Numbered from the stretch's first letter, positions 9,470 through 20,453 are shown. The stretch is DNA of 64,000 nucleotides from Providencia burhodogranariea DSM 19968 (GCF_000314855.2 NZ_KB233222.1:1020322-1084321); one strand, 5' to 3'. Numbers and translations are program-made. Notes: generated from the sequence alone by a model not told the origin.

Positions 9470-10302
9470 GTGCGATCCTCCTGTGAGTACAGTGTGGTAA
9501 CTAAATCAGCGGTTGCCTGCTGATGAGTATCGAACTGCGTCAGCTTCTGTAGGTAATAATCAAAGTTATCTGAGCGTTTTTTAGCAGGAACACCAAGCTT
9601 CAAGCATGTGCTCATTGCTGCTTTTACGTCGTGTAGAGAATCATTCACCATGTAGTCAACTAAACCACTACGGTAACGAGCCTCTCCTCCAGTCATACTC
9701 CATATAAAGGGACGATCGCGGGAGTCGTATTCCTCAATACCTGCTTCTTGCTCTATTACTTGTGGGCCATTTAGCCCTAAACGAGCTTCACGGGTCACTA
9801 TCAGATAGCTACATAGTCCAGCAGCGATGGACATACCACCGAAACAACCAACTGTTCCCGTCGTAATGCCAACGACAGGGGTGTAGCGGCGCAAATCGAC
9901 GATAGCGGCGTGAATATCGGCGATGGCAGCCAATCCAAGGTTGGCCTCTTGCAGGCGAACGCCTCCGGTTTCCAGTAGCAAAACAGCTTGTGTAGGTATG
10001 CCATTACGGTTATCTTCTGCTGCCAGTTCTAAAGCGGACGCCATTTTAGCGCCAGAGACTTCCCCCATACTACCGCCTTGAAATGCACCTTCAACGGCGA
10101 CAACAACGGCGGGTTTTCCGTTGATAGTTCCTTTTGCTACCACCATACCGTCATCGGCTTGAGTAACAATGCCCTGTGGCTCTAGCCACGGCGATCTGAT
10201 TTGTTCAAACGGTCCTAATAATTCGCGAAAAGTACCGTTATCTAGTAGGTTACGTGCTCGATCCCGTGCATTAAGCTCGATAAAACTGATGTCGTTACGC
10301 AT
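9466..10302 (-). CDS. mdcD: Malonate decarboxylase beta subunit MdcD
   Basis: The beta subunit of the malonyl-S-ACP decarboxylase (278 aa) pairs with MdcE. Acyl-CoA carboxyltransferase features are seen in VVAVEGAFQGGSMGEVSGAK, LLETGGVRLQEANLGL and VGITTGTVGCFGGMSIAAGL, which build the oxyanion holes of this fold. It overlaps mdcC by 8 bases at its start, with a GGGGG-type ribosome site, and mdcE by 4 at its end. Confidence 0.94.
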   Translation of the reverse strand: MRNDISFIELNARDRARNLLDNGTFRELLGPFEQIRSPWLEPQGIVTQADDGMVVAKGTINGKPAVVVAVEGAFQGGSMGEVSGAKMASALELAAEDNRNGIPTQAVLLLETGGVRLQEANLGLAAIADIHAAIVDLRRYTPVVGITTGTVGCFGGMSIAAGLCSYLIVTREARLGLNGPQVIEQEAGIEEYDSRDRPFIWSMTGGEARYRSGLVDYMVNDSLHDVKAAMSTCLKLGVPAKKRSDNFDYYLQKLTQFDTHQQATADLVTTLYSQEDRT

Positions 10303-10609
10303 GATTACCCCCTTCTAAGCGCGCTCCCTCAAAGACTTGTTCTATTCTTAAGCGGGCAACGCCTGGTGTTGCACCAAAATCATCAATTTGTAGGTTGCCG
10401 GAAGGTATAGCCCGCTGTGTACTGATGCGTTCAAACAAGTGTTGCCAGCGTTGAGCGCTACCGTCCACAGAGGTTTTAATGATGATGGTTAACGTTTTGC
10501 TGTTGTCTGGCTCAAATAAAGCTTCCATATCGCCAGAGCCGACGACGCCGGCTAGAGCACGGTTCGGCAACATATCTGTTGCTAGATAATTTAGTTCAAT
10601 TCGTTCCAT
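10295..10609 (-). CDS. mdcC: Malonate decarboxylase acyl carrier protein (delta subunit) MdcC
   Basis: This 104-aa carrier holds the acetyl or malonyl group on a 2'-(5''-phosphoribosyl)-3'-dephospho-CoA arm. The likely attachment residue is Ser25 in the conserved stretch VVGSGDMEALFEP. It overlaps mdcB by 14 bases and mdcD by 8, so translation of all three is coupled. A site AGAGGG lies upstream of its ATG. Confidence 0.93.
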   Translation of the reverse strand: MERIELNYLATDMLPNRALAGVVGSGDMEALFEPDNSKTLTIIIKTSVDGSAQRWQHLFERISTQRAIPSGNLQIDDFGATPGVARLRIEQVFEGARLEGGNHA

Positions 10610-11486
10610 AATACCCTCTTATATCTTGTTCATCGGATCGCGCGACCCGGTCGAGGAATAGTGTGGCTGCCAGCAGATCTGCTGCGCCTCCGGGGGAAGC
10701 ATTATCCGTTAGCATGCGTTGTTCCAATTGAAAGAAAGCCTCTCTTCCTGCACGTTGGCTCATGCCACCAGCTTGAAGTACTGCCTTGGCTCCTTGTTGC
10801 ATAGCTATCAATGCTGGCATACCTCCGCGGGTCAGTACGCAGGTATCACTTAGCGAGGTCATGATTGCGATTAGAGCATCAAGGCGAGCTTCTTTCTCTT
10901 TAGCCCCCTGTAGCCGACTAAGCCTTAATTGAGGTAGAGCCAACTGCATAATGTGCGGAAAACCTTGTTGAGCCTCTTCTCGAGCGCCCGGTACGCGGTA
11001 ACGCTGAGTTGCGTGCCGCCCCTTACTGAACATGATTGGGCTGACATCATCGGGTAAACTAGCTAGATTAGCGGCATACTGAACAGTATCTTCTATCTTT
11101 GCGGTTGCACCGCTGACCGCCATGGCCGTGACGAGTAAACCTAGCGCCCAAATTGCACCTCGATGAGTGTTGACCCCCCCTGTGGCAGCCATCATTTGAC
11201 GTTCACCTTCACGACCTAGTCTTCCAACTTCCTGTCTAAGGGCGATATCCATAGCGCTTTGCCATCCTCGCAATACTAATGCGTGAAAGGTAGGGGTCAG
11301 ACTGTGGGCAGAGCATTCCATCAACGCTAACGTCAAATCTTTGTGTGCCCCCGAACCGCGCCTATCAACCAGACCGGGTTTTGGGCTTAGATGCACTTCA
11401 TCTAAGAGTGCTTGAGTGGCGTGTTGGGCTAAGCGTGCGGCAATCGTATTGACCTGATTATCGAAAGAGCAGGTGTGAAGTTTCAT
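10596..11486 (-). CDS. mdcB: Triphosphoribosyl-dephospho-CoA synthase MdcB
   Basis: MdcB (CitG family) joins dephospho-CoA and ATP to make the prosthetic-group precursor used by MdcG. In its 296 aa the family elements LLDEVHLSPKPGLVDRRGSG and ATGGVNTHRGAIWALGLL are present; the Asp/His-rich segments probably bind nucleotide and metal. The ATG overlaps the mdcA stop by one base (TAATG). Confidence 0.93.
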   Translation of the reverse strand: MKLHTCSFDNQVNTIAARLAQHATQALLDEVHLSPKPGLVDRRGSGAHKDLTLALMECSAHSLTPTFHALVLRGWQSAMDIALRQEVGRLGREGERQMMAATGGVNTHRGAIWALGLLVTAMAVSGATAKIEDTVQYAANLASLPDDVSPIMFSKGRHATQRYRVPGAREEAQQGFPHIMQLALPQLRLSRLQGAKEKEARLDALIAIMTSLSDTCVLTRGGMPALIAMQQGAKAVLQAGGMSQRAGREAFFQLEQRMLTDNASPGGAADLLAATLFLDRVARSDEQDIRGYYGTN

Positions 11487-13147
11487 TACCAGCTCCGAAA
11501 TTTTGCTGGTGGATTGTATAGACCGCCGGACCAGTCAACTAGGTCGGCAACGCTACTTGCCGCGAGCAGCGAACGGCTGGCATCAGTACGTTGAATACCC
11601 ATATCTTCTGGAAACGCGACCTTACCTTCACGGCGCAGTTGAGCGACCCGTTTAGGATCAACCCCCAGACCAATATCTGTGATACCTGCAACAGCTGCGA
11701 CCATTGCACGGCGTTCCTCTAATGTTTTGCCACGATATAGATAGGCAATACCTTCTTCAGTCAGTACATGAGTAACGTCATCACCGTAGATCATGACGGG
11801 AGCCAACGGCATATTAGACTCTTTAGCAACGTCAACAGCCTCTAGTTTTTCCATAAAGGTTGGCTTAGAACCTGCTTGAAAGGTTTCTACCATTTGTACA
11901 ACTAGCTTGCGACCGCGAGCCATTGGATCTTCTTCTTCTATCATATCCAACCACGCTGGCGTAGCATGGCGCCGACCGTGTGGGTCATGGCCCATATTTG
12001 GTGCTCCGCCAAAGCCGGAGAGGCGACCTTTAGTGACGGTAGAGGAGTTAGCTAATCCATCAACCTGTAATGTTGAACCAATGAACATGTCTACTGCGTA
12101 TTGTCCTGCCATTTGACAGAAAGCGCGGTTAGAACGCATTGAACCATCGTGCCCAGTGAAAAATACATCGGGACGGGCTGCAATATATTTTTCCATACCA
12201 AGTTCACCGCCGAAACAATGTACGGTCTCAACCCAACCGCTTTCAATGGCAGGGATTAAGGTTGGATGTGGGTTCAGCGTCCAGTGCTTACATATTTTGC
12301 CTTTTAGTCCTAGTTTTTCACCGTAGGTAGGCAGGAGTAGTTCGATAGCTGCCGTGTTAAAGCCAATGCCGTGATTTAGTGATTGAACCTGATGTTTGGC
12401 ATAAATACCTTTAATCGCCATCATACCCATTAAAATATGAATAGGTTTAATCAGGCGTGGATCACGGGTAAATAACGGTTCAATAAAGAAAGGTTTGTCA
12501 GCCACTACCACGAAATCAATCCATGAACCAGGAATATCTATGCGTGGTAAGTCACATTCTTCGTCCACCAGTTCGTTAACTTGAGCGATAACGATGCCGT
12601 TTTTAAATGCGGTAGCTTCTACCAATGCGGGAGTATCTTCTGTACTGGGACCAGTATACAGATTACCGTTACGATCGGCTTTAAAACCAGCAACTAACGC
12701 AACGTTTGGCACCAAATCGACGAAAAGTCGTGCATAAAGTTCAATATAAGTATGGATGGCTCCGATTTCTAATAAACCATCCTCCAGTAGTTGTGAGATA
12801 CGCAGACTCTGCGTACCAGAAAAAGAAAAATCAAGTTTACGAGCGATACCTTTTTCGAAAATATCCAAATGCTCAGATCTGCCAACGCTAGGCATGATCA
12901 TGTGTAGGTCGTGGAGTTTTTTGGGATTAACGGCGGCAAGGCTACGAGAAAGAAAATCAGCTTGTTTCTGATTATTGCCTTCCATCACGACTCGGTCGTT
13001 AGGGGCGATTAATTTTTCAAGGGCAGCAAGAATATCCTGAGTCGGAATAACTTTACCTTGAACCTCTGACTTCACACTATCAATACGACGCTGCTTTTCA
13101 GTGCGTCGAGTGTTCCAGTCACGGGAAGATGCTTGATGAAGCGACAT
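11486..13147 (-). CDS. mdcA: Malonate decarboxylase alpha subunit MdcA
   Basis: MdcA is the acetyl-S-ACP:malonate ACP transferase: it swaps the acetyl on the carrier for malonate, releasing acetate and starting the cycle. The 553-aa length matches the family. Typical stretches are VVMEGNNQKQADFLSRSL near the N-terminus, GSTLQVDGLANSSTVTKGRL and GFGGAPNMGHDPHGRRH. It is the first gene of mdcABCDEFGH. The 520-bp upstream gap holds a palindromic candidate operator about 105 bp before the start. Confidence 0.95.
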   Translation of the reverse strand: MSLHQASSRDWNTRRTEKQRRIDSVKSEVQGKVIPTQDILAALEKLIAPNDRVVMEGNNQKQADFLSRSLAAVNPKKLHDLHMIMPSVGRSEHLDIFEKGIARKLDFSFSGTQSLRISQLLEDGLLEIGAIHTYIELYARLFVDLVPNVALVAGFKADRNGNLYTGPSTEDTPALVEATAFKNGIVIAQVNELVDEECDLPRIDIPGSWIDFVVVADKPFFIEPLFTRDPRLIKPIHILMGMMAIKGIYAKHQVQSLNHGIGFNTAAIELLLPTYGEKLGLKGKICKHWTLNPHPTLIPAIESGWVETVHCFGGELGMEKYIAARPDVFFTGHDGSMRSNRAFCQMAGQYAVDMFIGSTLQVDGLANSSTVTKGRLSGFGGAPNMGHDPHGRRHATPAWLDMIEEEDPMARGRKLVVQMVETFQAGSKPTFMEKLEAVDVAKESNMPLAPVMIYGDDVTHVLTEEGIAYLYRGKTLEERRAMVAAVAGITDIGLGVDPKRVAQLRREGKVAFPEDMGIQRTDASRSLLAASSVADLVDWSGGLYNPPAKFRSW

Positions 13148-13252
13148 ACCTAAACCTCCTCGGTTTAATTTGTTAGCACATCACATGAGGTGATTTTGTT
13201 CAGCAAACGTAGATTAAAACTCGGAGTAAATATCATCAATGAAGTAGACGGA

Positions 13253-13281
13253 TGAATCATTAGCTTTTAGCTAATGATTCA
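13253..13281. promoter_or_regulatory. 29-bp palindrome upstream of mdcA, candidate MdcR operator
   Basis: Two perfect 13-bp arms (TGAATCATTAGCT and AGCTAATGATTCA) flank TTT, centred about 120 bp upstream of the mdcA start. The centre contains TTAGCTTTTAGCTAA, which fits the T-N11-A pattern of LysR-type sites. The position and symmetry suit an activator site for MdcR; the assignment is inferred. Confidence 0.55.
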
Positions 13282-13669
13282 GGGAAGTGTTTTTAAATAT
13301 TGGGCTAGTTCATTTTTAGAGTTGTGATATCAATTGTCATGAAGGAGAGCTACATCAGCATGTGCATTCAAAAAGGTTATTTTATATCGAGAAAAGAGGA
13401 TGATAATAAAGACCATTGCTGTATAAATCAGTAATGGCCTTCTATTTTAAAGATGCAATTTATGTATTAGATTTAGGAAAAGTTATTTTTCGGTGAATCT
13501 TTTCAGCTTTCACTTCAATTTTCGCTAATGACTATCGTTAGCTTTGGTGCTTGATGGCTTTTGTATCTTGGCTGTCTGGTATCAAGACCAAAGCACTGTT
13601 TAAGATTTTTTCCGTAAAATAAAGCTGCCTTAATAACCCACTGATTTTAGTCGTCGGTTGTAAGATAAA
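13282..13669. other. Gap between the mdcA promoter region and mgtE
   Basis: No gene is seen. A hairpin lies around 13411-13440 (GACCATTGCTG and CAGTAATGGCC arms, two wobble or mismatched pairs, 7-nt loop). On the minus strand it is followed by TTTATTATC, so it could terminate mgtE transcription, though it is about 230 bp past the mgtE stop. Confidence 0.4.
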
Positions 13670-15130
13670 TTAAACCAAGAACAGAGTCGCTAGGCCTAAG
13701 AAGATAAAGAAGCCACCAGTATCTGTAATTGCCGTGATCATCACGCTAGAACCAATCGCAGGATCTTTGCCGACTTTGATCATAATTAGAGGGATTAGAA
13801 CCCCCATAATTGCAGCCATCAGTAAGTTTAACACCATTGCTAAAGTCATGACTGCGCCCATCGCAATATCGCCATAGAGTAGGTAAGTGACAACACCCAT
13901 AATACCGCCCCAAACAATACCATTTATAAAGGCGACCCCTAGCTCCCTAACTAACAAGAAAGAGAAACTACCATTCTGAATTTGATGCAGGGCGATAGCG
14001 CGTACAATCATGGTGATTGTTTGGTTACCTGTGTTCCCGCCAATACCGGCAACGATAGGCATTAAAGTGGCTAAGGCGACGAGTTGAGAAATAGTGTCTT
14101 CAAATAGCCCGATAACACGAGAAGCGACAAAAGCGGTACAAAGGTTGATAGCAAGCCAAGTCCAACGTGTTTTCACTGCTTGACCGACGGGGGCGAAAAC
14201 ATCCTCTTCTGGGCTTAACCCCCCCATACGACGGATGCTATTGTCGTTTTCTTCGTTTAAATTATCAACGATATCTTCAACTGTCAGACGGCCCATCAGT
14301 AGACCGTTACTATCCACAACGGCAGCAGAGATTAAGTCATAACGTTCGAACGCACTTGCTGCATCTTCACCTTTTTCATCAGGTAAGAAGGTCACTGTGT
14401 CTGTTTTCATCACATCAGCGACAATCGATTCAGGTGATTTAGTCAAAATCGTAGTAAGAGGTAATTCACCTTGTAAATAATTATTACTGTCGACAACGAA
14501 AATCTTATCAGTTGCTTCGGGAAGTTTACCGCGCTGACGCAAGTAGCGTTGAACTGTTTTTAGTGGAATATGTGGACGGACAGTGACAAATTCAAAGTCC
14601 ATCATCTGGCCAACGCTGTCTTTAGCATATTGCAGAACTTCACGTATACGGCTACGTAAGCTCGGGTCAAGATAGGTTAAGAGCCTACGCATGGTATCTT
14701 GCGGTAAATGCTCTGCAATATACGCTTGTTCATCGACATGAAGATTAGCAACAGCGCGAAGTAGTTCTCGGTCAGACATATCCTTAATGAGGCTGTCCCA
14801 AACAGCGACAGAGGCTTCAACTAACACTTCACCACGTTCGGTATTATCGACCAAACGCCACAGTGCTAGACGCTCATCATAAGGTAACATTTCCAAAATA
14901 TCGGCGATATCAGCAGCATGTAAATCAACCAGCAGCTCCTTGACTGCATGAATTTTTTCACTTAATGCTTTGTCATTCATACTGACGTGTTGATCATGCT
15001 CAACAAGGGTTTGGACAAACTCTTCATCATCCAAAAATAGCGTTAGGATTTGCTGGCGAATATAGGCTAATTTTTGAGAGTGCGGATTGACAGTTGGTGC
15101 CGCATCGGTTGAGAAAGCAGGTTGTGACAT
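13670..15130 (-). CDS. mgtE: Magnesium transporter MgtE
   Basis: MgtE is a Mg2+-gated magnesium channel. The 486-aa protein shows the expected order: an N domain of helical repeats (about residues 40-150, with HAADIADILEMLP), a CBS pair (about 150-290, QMMDFEFVTVRP and SAAVVDSNGLLMGRLTVEDI), then five membrane helices with the pore signature PIVAGIGGNTGNQTITMIVR. The C-terminus ends in SVMITAITDTGGFFIFLGLA, with the aspartate placed as in the family's ion-binding site. It stands alone between mdcA and ppx. No M-box riboswitch was recognised upstream. Confidence 0.94.
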   Translation of the reverse strand: MSQPAFSTDAAPTVNPHSQKLAYIRQQILTLFLDDEEFVQTLVEHDQHVSMNDKALSEKIHAVKELLVDLHAADIADILEMLPYDERLALWRLVDNTERGEVLVEASVAVWDSLIKDMSDRELLRAVANLHVDEQAYIAEHLPQDTMRRLLTYLDPSLRSRIREVLQYAKDSVGQMMDFEFVTVRPHIPLKTVQRYLRQRGKLPEATDKIFVVDSNNYLQGELPLTTILTKSPESIVADVMKTDTVTFLPDEKGEDAASAFERYDLISAAVVDSNGLLMGRLTVEDIVDNLNEENDNSIRRMGGLSPEEDVFAPVGQAVKTRWTWLAINLCTAFVASRVIGLFEDTISQLVALATLMPIVAGIGGNTGNQTITMIVRAIALHQIQNGSFSFLLVRELGVAFINGIVWGGIMGVVTYLLYGDIAMGAVMTLAMVLNLLMAAIMGVLIPLIMIKVGKDPAIGSSVMITAITDTGGFFIFLGLATLFLV

Positions 15131-15318
15131 TTTAATCCTTAAAGCAATGACAGGTGTTTACAACACCTTTATTTAATCCGTCTATGAAGAAACACGCCTA
15201 TTTTGCCATTTATTGGTCATTGACCCAAATAAATCTCAATAATCCATAGCAAACAAGCATGAAGCCGACTAATCCCTTACGAAAAATAGCAAAATTGCAC
15301 GCAATACTCATCGTAAAA

Positions 15319-16848
15319 CTAATTGGGTTCTTCACGTATATTCAAGTTCCAGCCCGGTACATCTTCCCAATAGGCGCTCTCTTTTTCGAGGTCAAGTAGC
15401 ATCAGTGCATTTTGCGATAGATACTGCGCTGGGAGATAAAGTGTCCAATGTTCATCATCAGTTTCTAAACGCAATGATGAGGGGGTAGTGGTTGATTGAC
15501 GTTGGTTATTTAATAGTATCGATAGCCGTAAAATTTTTATTAACGGTAAAAACTGTTTTCTTTTGTATAGATTAAATTTCGGAATATCATCAAATTTAAT
15601 CGCACGGCGATGATTGCGCACTAGGGTAGCCAGCAACAGTTGTTGCTCCTGATTAAATCCCGGTAAATTCGTATTTTGCAGGATATAGGCAGAATGGCGA
15701 TGTAAACCGCTTTGGTTAATATGCAAGCCAACCTCATGCAGCATAACCGCCCAGATCAAAATAGCTTCAAGTTGTGGGTTAACCAGTTTTGGGTTTTGCT
15801 GGCCCCATTGGTGGTACAGTTCTTCCATGGTCTTCAGAACACGCTTTGCTTGCTCTCTATCAATATTATAATGTTCAGCAAGACTTAGGGCAGTGCGTTG
15901 ACGGATATCTTGGTGGCGAAAACGGCCTTCCATTTCATACAGTACACCCTCACGCAGTGCGCCATCAGAAAGTCGTAATTCTTGAATATTTAATGAATCA
16001 AACACGGCACATAATATGGCAAGACCGGGCACAAAGACATATTTGCGGTCTGTTGATAAACCGGGAATATCGACGTCAGAGAAGGTCTTATATTTCAACG
16101 CCATTTGTTTGATTTTTTCAAGACGTTCGCGAGTGATAATACCATCGCGATCACCCATTTCGGCGATTACTGAATGTGAGGCTTTAATTGTGCCTGATGC
16201 TCCCATGGCGACATCCCACTGCAATTTTTTAAATTTTGTAGCGATATGTTCTAGTTTCAAACAAGCAGATAGATAAGCACGGTTGAAATTTTCAGACGAA
16301 ATCGTTTCATTGGGGAAATAAGTACGCGCAAAGCTAACACAACCCATTCGACGACTTTCGATCAATAGCGGCTCAAATTTTTCACCAATGACTAATTCTG
16401 TAGAGCCTCCACCAATATCGATAACCAGCTTGCGACCTTTCTCAGGCTGAGTATGTTCGACACCCATAAAAATAAGTCGTGCTTCTTCTTGCCCTGAGAT
16501 AATTTCGATTGGGTAAGGAATGATTTTTTTAGCACGTTCTAAAAATTCTTCGACATTGGTGGCGACACGTAAGGAGTGAGTTCCGACGATACAGACGTTT
16601 TCTTCGGTAAAACCTTGAAGCCGTTCAGCAAATAGGGCTAAACAGGCTAACCCGCGCTCCATTGCTTCTTCACTAAGCTCATTGGTATCACTTAAACCAT
16701 CAGCAAGGTGTACTCGTTGCTTTAAACGTGTGAGCACTTGTAGGGCACCGTTAACAATTCGGGCAATAACCATATGAAAGCTATTGGAACCGAGGTCGAT
16801 AGCCGCAATTTCTTGGGGTCTAGGCGTCGATGTATGAGTTAATGGCAT
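15319..16848 (-). CDS. ppx: Exopolyphosphatase Ppx
   Basis: Ppx releases phosphate from the ends of polyphosphate chains. Over 509 aa it matches E. coli Ppx closely: [17 protein letters not shown] and [15 protein letters not shown] are the two phosphate-binding loops of the actin-like ATPase fold, and [20 protein letters not shown] lies in the HD-like C-terminal domain. It starts 4 bp after the ppk stop, forming the ppk-ppx operon seen across enterobacteria. Ppk makes the polymer that Ppx degrades. Confidence 0.96.
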   Translation of the reverse strand: MPLTHTSTPRPQEIAAIDLGSNSFHMVIARIVNGALQVLTRLKQRVHLADGLSDTNELSEEAMERGLACLALFAERLQGFTEENVCIVGTHSLRVATNVEEFLERAKKIIPYPIEIISGQEEARLIFMGVEHTQPEKGRKLVIDIGGGSTELVIGEKFEPLLIESRRMGCVSFARTYFPNETISSENFNRAYLSACLKLEHIATKFKKLQWDVAMGASGTIKASHSVIAEMGDRDGIITRERLEKIKQMALKYKTFSDVDIPGLSTDRKYVFVPGLAILCAVFDSLNIQELRLSDGALREGVLYEMEGRFRHQDIRQRTALSLAEHYNIDREQAKRVLKTMEELYHQWGQQNPKLVNPQLEAILIWAVMLHEVGLHINQSGLHRHSAYILQNTNLPGFNQEQQLLLATLVRNHRRAIKFDDIPKFNLYKRKQFLPLIKILRLSILLNNQRQSTTTPSSLRLETDDEHWTLYLPAQYLSQNALMLLDLEKESAYWEDVPGWNLNIREEPN

Positions 16849-16852
16849 AGTA

Positions 16853-18922
16853 TTAGGACCTTGTCTCAGGCGTTTCTAGTGATTTCAAATAGTCATATAC
16901 GGCAAGCTGCGAACGGATTTTGCGCTTGTTACCGCGGGGAACATAATGATTACTGAGATCTTTGTCAACATAGCGAGCCTTGACGGTATCGTTAAATTGT
17001 AATTCGAGGATATTTAAAACAAGTTGTTTAAGTCGACTATCGACTAGACGTACCGCAACTTCAATTCGATAGTCGATGTTTCGTGTCATCCAATCCGCAG
17101 AGGAAATAAACACTTCTTCATCCCCTGCGTTCGCAAATACATATACACGATCATGTTCCAGAAAGCGGTCGACGATACTCGTCACTTGAATGTTTTCACT
17201 GTAACCCGGTTGACCTGCAACTAATGAGCACATTCCTCTAATTAATAATCGAATTTTTACGCCAGCATTGGAGGCATCATAAAGTTTATCGGTCAGTTCT
17301 TTATCCACCAAGTTATTAATTTTTAAGGTGATCCCACTCGGTAAGCCAGCAAGCGCATTGGTAATTTCTTTATCTATTAACTCATTAAGTTTGGTTCGTG
17401 TATTTTGCGGAGAAACCATCAAATTATCGAAAGTGACAGGGCGGTATGGATTTTCAATAAAGCTGAATACTCGACGAACTTCATTGGTCATTTGTTCATT
17501 TGCAGTGAGCAAAGAATAGTCAGTATAAAGGCGGGCTGTTTTTTCATTAAAATTACCCGTTCCGATATGTGCGTAACGAACAATTTGACCGTCTTCCATT
17601 CGTGAAATAATAAATAATTTAGCGTGAATTTTCAGACCTGGCGCAGAGAAAATAACATGTACGCCCGCTTCCGTGAGCCGTTTAGCCCAATGAATATTGG
17701 CTTCTTCGTCAAATCGAGCTTGTAATTCAACAACTACGGTGACTTTTTTACCGTTATGAGCTGCATGGATCACCGAGTCAATAATGCGAGAATCTTTGGC
17801 AACACGATAAATATTAATTTTGATAGACAGTACATTCGGATCAAATGACGCTTGTCTGAGTAACTCTAAGGTGTGTTCAAAGGTGTAATAAGGGTAATAG
17901 AGCAATACATCTCGTTCACGAATTGCATCAAACCCGTTCCGGAAATTGTCAAACCAGCGGTGACGTAAGCGTGGAAGCGGTTTATTAAGTAGATTTTTAT
18001 TCCCTTCATTTGGAAAATTAATAAAATCTTTAAAGTTATGATAACGCCCACCCGCGATTACGGAGTCATCATTAGATAAACCGAGTTTTTCACGTAGTAC
18101 TGCCACCATTTCATCTGGCATATCTCGTTGATAAACAAAACGGACTGGCTCAGCCGTCAAACGTTGTTTCAATGTGGAAGACATAATTTCAAGTAAACTA
18201 GATTCCATTTCCGTGGCGATATCATATTCCGCATCACGAGTCATTTTCATGGAATAGGCATTTAACTTGTCGTAATCAAAGAAACCTTTAAAAATTTCAT
18301 CAAGGGTATAACGCAGGATATTATCAATCAGCACCATGGATTTACGGCGCTTTGGCATTTCTGGCGGCAAGTTAACGAATCGCGGCACTTTATCGGAAGG
18401 GATTTCTAACAAGGCATATTGAACATTGCTTCCATTAATAATTTCAACGGCCAGATAGGTGTAATCATCTTTTAAGAATTCCACCAGATTGGTATCTGGA
18501 TTAATTAGAATCGGGGTAATGTGCTGGCGCAAGTTTTGCCGAAAATACTGACGCAGCCAAATTTGCTGGCGAGGTGATATTTGTCGCTCATTAATCAGGA
18601 ATATTTGGTTACGTGCCATTTCAAGCAAGAGGTCATTATACAAAATATCGAACTCTTGCTCTTGTTTGGCGACTTTATTTTGGATGCGCTTAAGAAGATG
18701 ACGGGAGCCACTGGCTGAACCGCGCTCTTCATTAATTAAGATACGCCGTTTCACATCAGCAAAACGGACTTTGTAGAATTCATCTAAATTATTGGAGTAA
18801 ATGCCCAAAAAACGCATACGTTCAATAAGAGGATTTCGCTTATCTGCGGCTTCTTGCAAAACGCGTTCGTTAAAAGCAAGCCAGCTTAGCTCTTTTTCAT
18901 GGTAGAGACGTTCTTGCGACAT
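16853..18922 (-). CDS. ppk: Polyphosphate kinase Ppk1
   Basis: Ppk polymerises the gamma-phosphate of ATP into polyphosphate at the membrane. From [20 protein letters not shown] it is 689 aa, matching E. coli (688). The catalytic-histidine stretch [12 protein letters not shown] and [20 protein letters not shown], of the phospholipase-D-like domains, are intact. The start is set at 18922 because GGAGC lies just before it and it matches E. coli; seven more upstream codons are open. It precedes ppx by 4 bp. Confidence 0.96.
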   Translation of the reverse strand: MSQERLYHEKELSWLAFNERVLQEAADKRNPLIERMRFLGIYSNNLDEFYKVRFADVKRRILINEERGSASGSRHLLKRIQNKVAKQEQEFDILYNDLLLEMARNQIFLINERQISPRQQIWLRQYFRQNLRQHITPILINPDTNLVEFLKDDYTYLAVEIINGSNVQYALLEIPSDKVPRFVNLPPEMPKRRKSMVLIDNILRYTLDEIFKGFFDYDKLNAYSMKMTRDAEYDIATEMESSLLEIMSSTLKQRLTAEPVRFVYQRDMPDEMVAVLREKLGLSNDDSVIAGGRYHNFKDFINFPNEGNKNLLNKPLPRLRHRWFDNFRNGFDAIRERDVLLYYPYYTFEHTLELLRQASFDPNVLSIKINIYRVAKDSRIIDSVIHAAHNGKKVTVVVELQARFDEEANIHWAKRLTEAGVHVIFSAPGLKIHAKLFIISRMEDGQIVRYAHIGTGNFNEKTARLYTDYSLLTANEQMTNEVRRVFSFIENPYRPVTFDNLMVSPQNTRTKLNELIDKEITNALAGLPSGITLKINNLVDKELTDKLYDASNAGVKIRLLIRGMCSLVAGQPGYSENIQVTSIVDRFLEHDRVYVFANAGDEEVFISSADWMTRNIDYRIEVAVRLVDSRLKQLVLNILELQFNDTVKARYVDKDLSNHYVPRGNKRKIRSQLAVYDYLKSLETPETRS

Positions 18923-18977
18923 TGTTGCTCCATATTGTACCAATTAACTTATTTAAGGATGAATAATCTACCTTTTA

Positions 18978-19565
18978 CTAAACTTGTTGCTTAATCGTTG
19001 CATGCGCACTCACTACACTTTCAGGATTTGTTGCCTGTGCTTTACTTGCAAAATACTGATGCTGAAAAACGCACATGCGAATCGCTGTATGGTAGCGACC
19101 ATTGACGAAAAACTCATCAATGAGTTCACCTTCCGTATGAAAGCCTAGTTTATTATAAATATGGATAGCTTTGATATTTTCTTTATCTACGATTAGGTAA
19201 AGTTTATATAAATTGAGTACTGAGAATGCATAATCCATTGCCAATTTTGCAGCCCGTGACGCATAACCATGGCCTTGATGGTTTGGTGCAATTATTATCT
19301 GAAACTCAGAACGGCGGTGAATATAATCAATTTCGACCAATTCAACTAAGCCGACTTTTTGGCTATCGTTTTCTACAATAAAACGCCTTTCAGATTGGTC
19401 GTGAATATGCTTATCGTAAAGATCACTCAATTCGACAAAGGCTTCATAAGGTTCTTCGAACCAGTAGCGCATCACGCTGGCATTATTATCGAGTTGATGG
19501 ATAAAAGGTAAATCTTCACGTTCAAGTGGGCGTAATCTAAATACTTGTGTTTGCCCGGTTGTCAT
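18978..19565 (-). CDS. speG: Spermidine N(1)-acetyltransferase SpeG
   Basis: SpeG acetylates spermidine and spermine with acetyl-CoA, detoxifying excess polyamine. The GNAT fold is clear and the core is nearly identical to E. coli Spe[21 protein letters not shown], the acetyl-CoA loop [12 protein letters not shown] and [13 protein letters not shown]. The ATG at 19565 follows GAGGT; the four further upstream codons are probably untranslated. The C-terminal tail (after HQHYFA-like FQHQYFASK) differs from E. coli. It stands alone upstream of ppk on the same strand. Confidence 0.94.
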   Translation of the reverse strand: MTTGQTQVFRLRPLEREDLPFIHQLDNNASVMRYWFEEPYEAFVELSDLYDKHIHDQSERRFIVENDSQKVGLVELVEIDYIHRRSEFQIIIAPNHQGHGYASRAAKLAMDYAFSVLNLYKLYLIVDKENIKAIHIYNKLGFHTEGELIDEFFVNGRYHTAIRMCVFQHQYFASKAQATNPESVVSAHATIKQQV

Positions 19566-19763
19566 AAAACACCTCAATGTTGTTTAGTCAATATACAGAT
19601 TTATAGGCGCTGTGACCTTTAGCGAGCTAATAAAATTCAGTCGATTTATTAGTTAACTCAATAAATAAGGATACCACTTATTTGCAATAAAATAATGACT
19701 CAAAGCAGAGAGTTTTTCTAACTGGTGAAGATTAATACGGTTTATTCTTAATAAAGAATCGAT

Positions 19764-19790
19764 AAAAAGGGCAAAGATTTCTCTTTGCCC
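19764..19790 (-). terminator. Terminator after purN
   Basis: On the minus strand a perfect 9-bp stem (GGGCAAAGA / TCTTTGCCC) with a GAAA loop is followed by five T. It ends the purM-purN operon. Confidence 0.88.
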
Positions 19791-19817
19791 TTAAAAGAAT
19801 TAATGTGCTATCGCGGA

Positions 19818-20453
19818 CTATTCATTTATATAGCCTTGTGGTGCTAAGCATACTCCATCTAAATAAGCATGATTGTTACTCATCACAAGGCGTTCACTGA
19901 TAAACCATTGCACTACGATTGGGTAGATGATGTGCTCTTGTGCTTTAACACGCTCAATCACTTCATCTTCTGTATCATTTGCATGTATTGGTACTTTGGC
20001 CTGCAAAATGACAGGGCCACCATCAAGTTCTTCAGTGACAAAATGGACTGAGGTGCCGTGTTCAATATCACCATTTTTTATCGCTTTGCTGTGAGTATGT
20101 AACCCTGGATACTTAGGTAATAGAGAAGGGTGAATGTTCAGCATTTTTCCAGCATAGTGTTTGACTAAATCCGCAGTTAAGATGCGCATAAAACCCGCAA
20201 GTACTACTAAATCAGGTTGATACTCATCTATTAATGCCATCAGTGCGCCATCATATTCTTCACGGCTGGCAAAAGGTTTGGCGCTCAATGATAAAGCAGG
20301 GATCTCTGCTTGTTGTGCACGAACCAGCCCATAAGCATCGGGCTGGTTGCTGATTACAGCAACAATTTGTGCCTGAAGATCCTGTTTAGTCGCTTCAATC
20401 AGTGAGTGTAAATTACTACCACTGCCAGAAATGAGAACAACAATCTTCTTCAT
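19818..20453 (-). CDS. purN: Phosphoribosylglycinamide formyltransferase PurN
   Basis: PurN transfers a formyl group from 10-formyl-THF to GAR in step three of purine synthesis. The 211-aa protein has the N-terminal phosphate loop VVLISGSGSNLHSLIEA, the folate/catalytic stretch NIHPSLLPKYPGLHTHSKA with the Asn and His, and VTEELDGGPVI with the catalytic Asp. Its ATG overlaps the purM stop by one base (TAATG), so purM and purN are coupled, as in E. coli. Confidence 0.96.
   Translation of the reverse strand: MKKIVVLISGSGSNLHSLIEATKQDLQAQIVAVISNQPDAYGLVRAQQAEIPALSLSAKPFASREEYDGALMALIDEYQPDLVVLAGFMRILTADLVKHYAGKMLNIHPSLLPKYPGLHTHSKAIKNGDIEHGTSVHFVTEELDGGPVILQAKVPIHANDTEDEVIERVKAQEHIIYPIVVQWFISERLVMSNNHAYLDGVCLAPQGYINE

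Noticed and set aside
15131-15318. Possible M-box magnesium riboswitch before mgtE
   Set aside because: The gap is too short and no conserved M-box structure could be recognised.
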